Origin: Actinomycetota bacterium | Lineage (GTDB): Bacteria > Actinomycetota > Acidimicrobiia > IMCC26256 > PALSA-610 | DNA length: 9,522 nt | Reading direction: 5' to 3' | Assembly: GCA_030839105.1 (NCBI GenBank) | Contig: JAUZEI010000239.1 | Coordinates: 1-9,522, forward strand | Part shown: positions 6,076 through 9,522 of the stretch, piece after piece | Position numbering within the stretch: the stretch's first letter is position 1 | Layout of the letters: each line of letters begins with the position of its first letter | The notes under the pieces: generated by a model | What the model saw: the letters and a program-made list of their open reading frames with translations, nothing else | Database searches by the model: none | Told to the model about the DNA's origin: nothing | Position numbers and translations under genes: made by a program

Positions 6076-6858
6076 ATGGACAAGGCGCGCCTCGAGAAGC
6101 TGTTCGACGTACGGGGCCGGGTGGTGATCGTCACGGGCGGTACCCGGGGGATCGGGCGCGCGGTCGCGGAAGGTTTCGTCTGCGGGGGCGCGCAGGTCGT
6201 GGTCGCCAGCCGCAAACCCGAGGCGTGTGCGGAGGCGGAGGAGCACCTGCTCGGACTCGCCGCCGCGAGCGGCGGCGACGCGCTCGGCGTTCCGACGCAC
6301 ATGGGCGATCTCGACGCGGCCGCCGCGCTCGTCGACGAGACCGTCGAGCGTTTCGGCGGGGTCGACATCATCGTGAACAACGCGGCCAACGCGCTGACCC
6401 AACCCCTCGGTGCGTTCACGGCCGAGGCCTGGCAGAAGTCGTTCGACGTGAACTTGCGAGGCCCGGTGTTTCTCGTGCAGCACGCGCTGGCGCATCTGGA
6501 GCGCAGCGAGCATGCGTCCATCGTGAACGTCATCTCCGCGGGTGCGTTCCTCTTCTCGGCCAACGTGGCCATGTACGGCGCCGCGAAGGCGGCGATGATG
6601 TCGTTCACGCGATCCATGGCCGCCGACTTCGCGCCGCGTGGCATCCGGGTCAACGCGCTCGCACCGGGGACCGTCGACACAGACATGGTGCGCGCCAACA
6701 CGCCCGAAGTCCAGAAGTCGATGGCGAACGCGGGCTTCATGCGCCGCGCCGCGAGCCCCGACGAGATGGTCGGGCCCGTCCTCTACCTCGCCTCCGACGC
6801 GTCGAGCTTCATGACCGGCCAGGTACTCCTGGTAGACGGCGGCCTCGTCCCCCACTAG
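6076..6858 (+). CDS. Short-chain dehydrogenase/reductase (classical SDR, probably NADP-dependent)
   Basis: 260 aa from ATG 6076, 9 nt after the first SDR. Its cofactor motif is T20-G21-x-x-x-G25-x-G27. Strand 2 ends in ASRKPE with R46/K47, basic residues that favour NADP(H), in contrast to Asp in the neighbour. Then come N101-N-A-A-N, N126, and the catalytic S154, Y167 and K171 with canonical spacing. The PGTVDTDM loop and TGQVLLVDGG ending are those of FabG/3-oxoacyl-ACP reductase-like and gluconate/alcohol dehydrogenase-like SDRs. A biochemical substrate cannot be assigned. Two neighbouring SDRs with opposite cofactor preference could perform an oxidation and a reduction on related intermediates, but this is inference. 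The gene ends in TAG and converges on the minus-strand operon across a gap that holds two palindromes. Confidence 0.9.
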   Translation: MDKARLEKLFDVRGRVVIVTGGTRGIGRAVAEGFVCGGAQVVVASRKPEACAEAEEHLLGLAAASGGDALGVPTHMGDLDAAAALVDETVERFGGVDIIVNNAANALTQPLGAFTAEAWQKSFDVNLRGPVFLVQHALAHLERSEHASIVNVISAGAFLFSANVAMYGAAKAAMMSFTRSMAADFAPRGIRVNALAPGTVDTDMVRANTPEVQKSMANAGFMRRAASPDEMVGPVLYLASDASSFMTGQVLLVDGGLVPH

Positions 6859-6876
6859 CCCAGGTTTCGCCGCCAA

Positions 6877-6903
6877 TTTCCCTGCCAACAGTTGGCAGGG
6901 AAA
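6877..6903. repeat. 27-bp perfect palindrome (13-bp arms) in the convergent gap
   Basis: TTTCCCTGCCAAC - A - GTTGGCAGGGAAA, centred at 6890, begins 18 nt after the second SDR's stop. As RNA it would form a stem of at least 9 bp with a tiny loop. No T-tract follows on either strand (the flanks are TTT before and AAA after), so it is either a hairpin terminator lacking a U-tract or a dyad operator. Confidence 0.9.
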
Positions 6904-6924
6904 CGTGCGTCACGCGCCGGTTTT

Positions 6925-6943
6925 CCTGCCAACTGTTGGCAGG
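6925..6943. repeat. Second palindrome, reverse complement of the first core
   Basis: CCTGCCAAC - T - GTTGGCAGG, centred at 6934, is the exact reverse complement of the core of the first palindrome, 44 bp away. It abuts the TAG (6946-6944) of the minus-strand 370-aa gene, so it is the first thing in that transcript's 3' UTR. This placement supports a bidirectional termination role. Confidence 0.9.
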
Positions 6944-8056
6944 CTATTTCGCTACGGACATGAGGTCGTCGAAGCCGGACGGGGCGTGGGCGCCGATGCA
7001 GCCGTGCTCGAAGATGCCGTATCCCTCGTGTCCTTCGAACGTGGCGCGCGCCACGTGGTCCCACAACGAGAACGCGGCGCGCCCGATGACCGCCGGATCC
7101 TGGTAGTCATACGTCGAGCCCTCGACCCAGTTCTCGCCCTTCCAGATGCCGTGCGTCCAGTCGGGATCGGCGCCGTAGCCGCAGCCGACGTTCAAGGAGA
7201 TGCCGATCAACGGCTCGATCTCGAGCGTCGACTTCTTGCCGTCGCGGTTGGTGAGCTCGATCGACGCGCCGATGGGATTGCGGGTGCCCGATGCGTAGCG
7301 GATGTCGGGCAACGGCCACCCCAGCTGCTCGGGCGCGCGGCCCGAACCCTCGGGGAACACGCGTACGGCGAAGTTGGTGTTGCGTAGCCCGTCGCGATCT
7401 TCCTCGAGGATGACGTGCAGTGCGAAGTCGTCGAAGCGCAGCGGGATCCAGCACCACCACATGCCGGTGAAGTCGTTCGGTCTCCCGGCCGGCTCGGGCT
7501 CGCCGACGGGCCGGATACCCCAGGAACGGTCACGCGTCGCCGTGTAGCGCTCGGGTGTCACTGCGATGGTGTCGCCGTCGACGCGTAGCTCGCCCTCGAA
7601 CGTACCGACGCCCGCGAACCGCGACGCCTCGAGCAGGATGCGGTCGCCCTGGCGGCGAATGTGCTGCGGCTCCGAGATCGGCCCGTACTCGGAGCGGTAG
7701 ACGAGGTCGAAACCGAGACCATGGTCGTCGGCGTCGCAGATGAGCCGCAGCTCCTGGAACGGCTTGATCACCTCGATGCGGTACGGCCCGACCTGCTGGC
7801 TCATCTTGTCGTCGGGCCGCACGCCCGACGTACGGATCGCCCACTGCTTGTCGCCCCGCCGCACCGTCGCGTACGCATCCATCACGCCGAGGTTCGGGTA
7901 CACGCCCATGCCGGTGATGAAGTACGCGTCGGCTTCGTGGTCGACGCCCTGGTAGATGCAGCGGTCGTACACGTTGCGGTCGCTGGTCGCGACGTAGCGC
8001 ATCGGCAACGGAACCTGGTGAATCGGGTATTCGTCGAGCGGGTCGAACTCGAGCAC
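6944..8056 (-). CDS. Conserved 370-aa protein of unknown function (possible AttH/CrtC-like lipocalin fold)
   Basis: 370 aa, read from GTG 8056-8054, with AGGA 7 nt upstream, to TAG 6946-6944. It has no signal peptide or membrane segment. The sequence is strand-rich, with motifs GMGVYPNLGVMDAYA (48-62), VGPYRIEV (89-96), CDADDHGLGFDL (108-119), TRDRSWGIRPVGEPEP (174-189) and WWCWIPLRFDDFALH (200-214). The R-D-x-S-W-G-x-R motif recalls the AttH / hydroxyneurosporene synthase (CrtC) lipocalin-like group. The complete pattern matches a family found in actinobacteria and proteobacteria that is annotated as hypothetical or as a DUF. Its reaction is unknown, so no function is given. It is the last gene of an operon: the upstream SCP2-PhyH gene ends 9 nt before its start. 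A role with that oxygenase on a lipid, terpenoid or steroid substrate is inference from linkage. Confidence 0.8.
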   Translation of the reverse strand: MLEFDPLDEYPIHQVPLPMRYVATSDRNVYDRCIYQGVDHEADAYFITGMGVYPNLGVMDAYATVRRGDKQWAIRTSGVRPDDKMSQQVGPYRIEVIKPFQELRLICDADDHGLGFDLVYRSEYGPISEPQHIRRQGDRILLEASRFAGVGTFEGELRVDGDTIAVTPERYTATRDRSWGIRPVGEPEPAGRPNDFTGMWWCWIPLRFDDFALHVILEEDRDGLRNTNFAVRVFPEGSGRAPEQLGWPLPDIRYASGTRNPIGASIELTNRDGKKSTLEIEPLIGISLNVGCGYGADPDWTHGIWKGENWVEGSTYDYQDPAVIGRAAFSLWDHVARATFEGHEGYGIFEHGCIGAHAPSGFDDLMSVAK

Positions 8057-8065
8057 AGAACAGTC

Positions 8066-9298
8066 CTAACTCTTGAAGTGACGGTCGAGAACGGTGAGCG
8101 GCGCACCCTCGCGCACTGCGCCGAGTCGGGCGCGGGCGGCGGCGAGGGCGTCGGTATCGGTCGCGGCAAGCGGTGGGAGTCCGAAGCCGCTGTACATGAC
8201 CCGGCGCTCGCGCTCCACTGGCGGCTGCGCCATGTGCATCGTGCAGCTCAGGTGCAGCGTGACATCGCCGGTGCGCGTGGGCAGCGCGACTTCGGGGAGG
8301 TCAAGGTCGGGCTGACGGATGCCCGACCACACGAGGGCACGATGGGAGCCGGCAATCACCCAGAGCTGACCGGAGACCTCATCCGCTCCCGACACCGAGA
8401 TGCCGACCGTGAGCCCGCAACAGTCGTACGAGTGGCGCCCGATCCCGCAGTCCTTGTGCCACGGGATGTCGGAGATCCCTTCGGTGACACCGATCGGCTT
8501 GAACAACGCTTCGATCTTGTTGCTCGCGCGCTTGGCACCGAACTGATGCCCGGCGCCCGCGATCGATGCGAGGTCGAGGAACCGCGGGTCCTCGGTGATG
8601 GCGCGGGCGCCGTCGGACTGGCGGTCGAAGCCCTGCATGCGGACGAGTCGGGTGTCGCCGTCGGCCGTGCGGGCCCACCACGAACGGCCGTCGCCTTCGC
8701 GGTACGTGGGCGCGGCGCGATCCATGTCGGCCGAGATCGCGTCCATCTCCGCTTCGTCGAACAGTTCTTCGATGTGGAGGAAACCGGCGGTCTCGAGGAA
8801 GTGGCGCATCTCGGCCCGGTCGTCGTCGGCGTGGAACACGCGCGCGAGGTCGAGTGGGCGGCCGTCGGCGTCGTCGAGCGCGACGGAACCCGGCGTGTAG
8901 ATCGGCGTGCCGTCGAGCGCGGCGCGCAAAACGAGCCACCAGTCGAGAAGATGGCCGACCGTTCCCGCGCGCTGGTCGAGCGCGCCCGAGGCCCACAGGC
9001 TCATCACCGTCTGTTGATCGTCGACAAGATCGGCGAGCTGCTCGCGACCGAGCTTCACGCGCGCCTTCGCATCGGGTCGGGGTCCGCGCTCCACCGTGAC
9101 GCGCCCGTCGTCGGCGGTCAGCGTCCACGGCTCATCTTCGACCTCCATCTCGAGCGGCCGGGGCCGGATGAACGCGAGCGCGGGGAGGATTGCGGCGGCG
9201 TGCTCGTCGATGCGCGCCGGTAGGTCGTCGGCGAAGAACCGATCGGGGTCGAGCTCGACCCGAGGTGCGTCTATCCGGGTACGTACGTCGACTACCAC
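8066..9298 (-). CDS. SCP2-like domain fused to a phytanoyl-CoA dioxygenase (PhyH) domain
   Basis: 410 aa, read from GTG 9298-9296 to TAG 8068-8066. Residues about 20-125 resemble an SCP2/sterol-carrier lipid-binding domain: a helix, EPWTLTADDGRVTVERG strands, then REQLADLVDDQQTVMSLWASGALD, the helix and L-x-x-G segment usual before the C-terminal helix. Residues about 150-400 are a PhyH-type Fe(II)/2-oxoglutarate oxygenase: EMRHFLETAGFLHIEELF at the start, the iron-binding H281-x-D283 (WHKDCG), distal H355 (TMHMAQPP), and R365 or R366 as the 2-oxoglutarate anchor. All three metal ligands are present, so it should be active. PhyH enzymes hydroxylate acyl-CoAs or diverse natural products. The fused SCP2 part may present a hydrophobic substrate. 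It is the middle gene of an operon with 9-nt gaps on both sides. The start has no clear ribosome site, suggesting coupling to the preceding gene. Confidence 0.85.
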   Translation of the reverse strand: MVVDVRTRIDAPRVELDPDRFFADDLPARIDEHAAAILPALAFIRPRPLEMEVEDEPWTLTADDGRVTVERGPRPDAKARVKLGREQLADLVDDQQTVMSLWASGALDQRAGTVGHLLDWWLVLRAALDGTPIYTPGSVALDDADGRPLDLARVFHADDDRAEMRHFLETAGFLHIEELFDEAEMDAISADMDRAAPTYREGDGRSWWARTADGDTRLVRMQGFDRQSDGARAITEDPRFLDLASIAGAGHQFGAKRASNKIEALFKPIGVTEGISDIPWHKDCGIGRHSYDCCGLTVGISVSGADEVSGQLWVIAGSHRALVWSGIRQPDLDLPEVALPTRTGDVTLHLSCTMHMAQPPVERERRVMYSGFGLPPLAATDTDALAAARARLGAVREGAPLTVLDRHFKS

Positions 9299-9307
9299 CG
9301 CGCCACG

Positions 9308-9522
9308 CTAGGCCGTCGCGCCGATACGGAGCGCCGACGCCCGGCTCGCGGGCACGACCGCCGCGGCAGGCGGGATCGGGCCGCCCGGCGTACCGGGCTG
9401 ACAGTTTCCGGTCTTGTGCGGCGCGGGCAGCGTGGGCGGTTCGGCGAACGCGGGCGAGCCGACGAGGTCGAGCGAATCGAGGAGATTGCTCGCGTTCGCG
9501 TCGCGGTACGTCAGTGCGCCGA
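9308..9522 (-). CDS. Phospholipase C / phosphoesterase-family protein, C-terminal end
   Basis: The minus frame is open from the right edge (9520) to TAG 9310-9308, giving 70 residues with the start outside the window. GALTYRDANASNLLDSLDL matches the end of the alkaline-phosphatase-fold phospholipase C/acid phosphatase family (usual form R/K-x-L-T-x-R-D-A-x-A-x-N-L-x-x-x-L-D-F), which follows the conserved T-S-x-L-x-x-I-E-x-R-W motif presumably just beyond the edge. The remainder is a Pro/Ala-rich tail with one cysteine (NCQPGTPGG), typical of exported members. Those enzymes cleave phospholipids or phosphomonoesters outside the cell, often after Tat export. The catalytic residues are not visible here. 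It is the first visible gene of the minus operon, 9 nt before the SCP2-PhyH start. Confidence 0.7.
   Translation of the reverse strand, partial: GALTYRDANASNLLDSLDLVGSPAFAEPPTLPAPHKTGNCQPGTPGGPIPPAAAVVPASRASALRIGATA

Noticed and set aside
5176..6888. Very long minus-strand open frame extending the PH-like gene upstream, antisense to both SDRs
   Set aside because: It is low-complexity, rich in Arg/Gly/Val/Asp, has no domain motif, and mirrors the codon bias of the two well-supported plus-strand SDRs. Only the part after ATG 5175 looks like protein.
6877..6943. CRISPR repeats or a transposon end
   Set aside because: There are only two units, inverted to each other, with no spacer array, transposase or target-site duplication.
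7661..9223. 520-codon plus-strand open frame
   Set aside because: It is antisense to the SCP2-PhyH and 370-aa genes, which carry clear motifs. Long antisense frames are expected in GC-rich DNA.

Overview
The window is GC-rich, with GTG and possibly TTG starts beside ATG and no TAA stops (six TGA, six TAG among the recognisable gene ends). Together with secreted GH25-like, SDR, SCP2/phytanoyl-CoA dioxygenase and UbiE-type genes, this suggests a high-GC actinomycete, perhaps an uncultured Acidimicrobiia-type lineage. That placement is inference from composition and family content, not from a marker gene. The DNA looks chromosomal: no transposase, phage gene, CRISPR array, rRNA or tRNA was seen.

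Layout. 1-240 is the tail of a GNAT acetyltransferase. 464-1372 encodes a secreted GH25-like TIM-barrel protein. 1424-2704 is a receiver/histidine-kinase hybrid whose reading frame is interrupted by two in-frame TAG codons at the very start of the receiver domain. The kinase half from 1568 is intact. 2740-4253 holds a UbiE-like methyltransferase translationally coupled (GTGA overlap) to a polytopic membrane protein with faint UbiA-like features. 4254-4284 is a CTGAG x6 microsatellite, followed by a DegT-type aminotransferase remnant (about 4359-4626). On the minus strand, 4648-5175 is a small two-helix membrane protein with a PH-like domain. It diverges from two consecutive plus-strand short-chain dehydrogenases (5275-6066 and 6076-6858).

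The right third is a minus-strand operon read from 9522 toward 6944: the end of a phospholipase C/phosphoesterase-type gene, an SCP2-PhyH fusion dioxygenase, and a conserved 370-aa protein of unknown function. The genes are each separated by 9 nt. The operon converges on the second dehydrogenase, and the short gap carries two near-identical palindromes that probably act as a bidirectional terminator or as a paired protein-binding site.

Functionally, the two SDRs and the SCP2-PhyH/370-aa pair look like accessory lipid, steroid or terpenoid metabolism. The methyltransferase plus membrane protein may act on a quinone or another prenyl lipid. The most unusual points are the double-amber interruption of the kinase, the paired palindromes, the SCP2-PhyH fusion and the gene remnant beside a microsatellite. 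Nothing here amounts to a clear new defence or mobile system.
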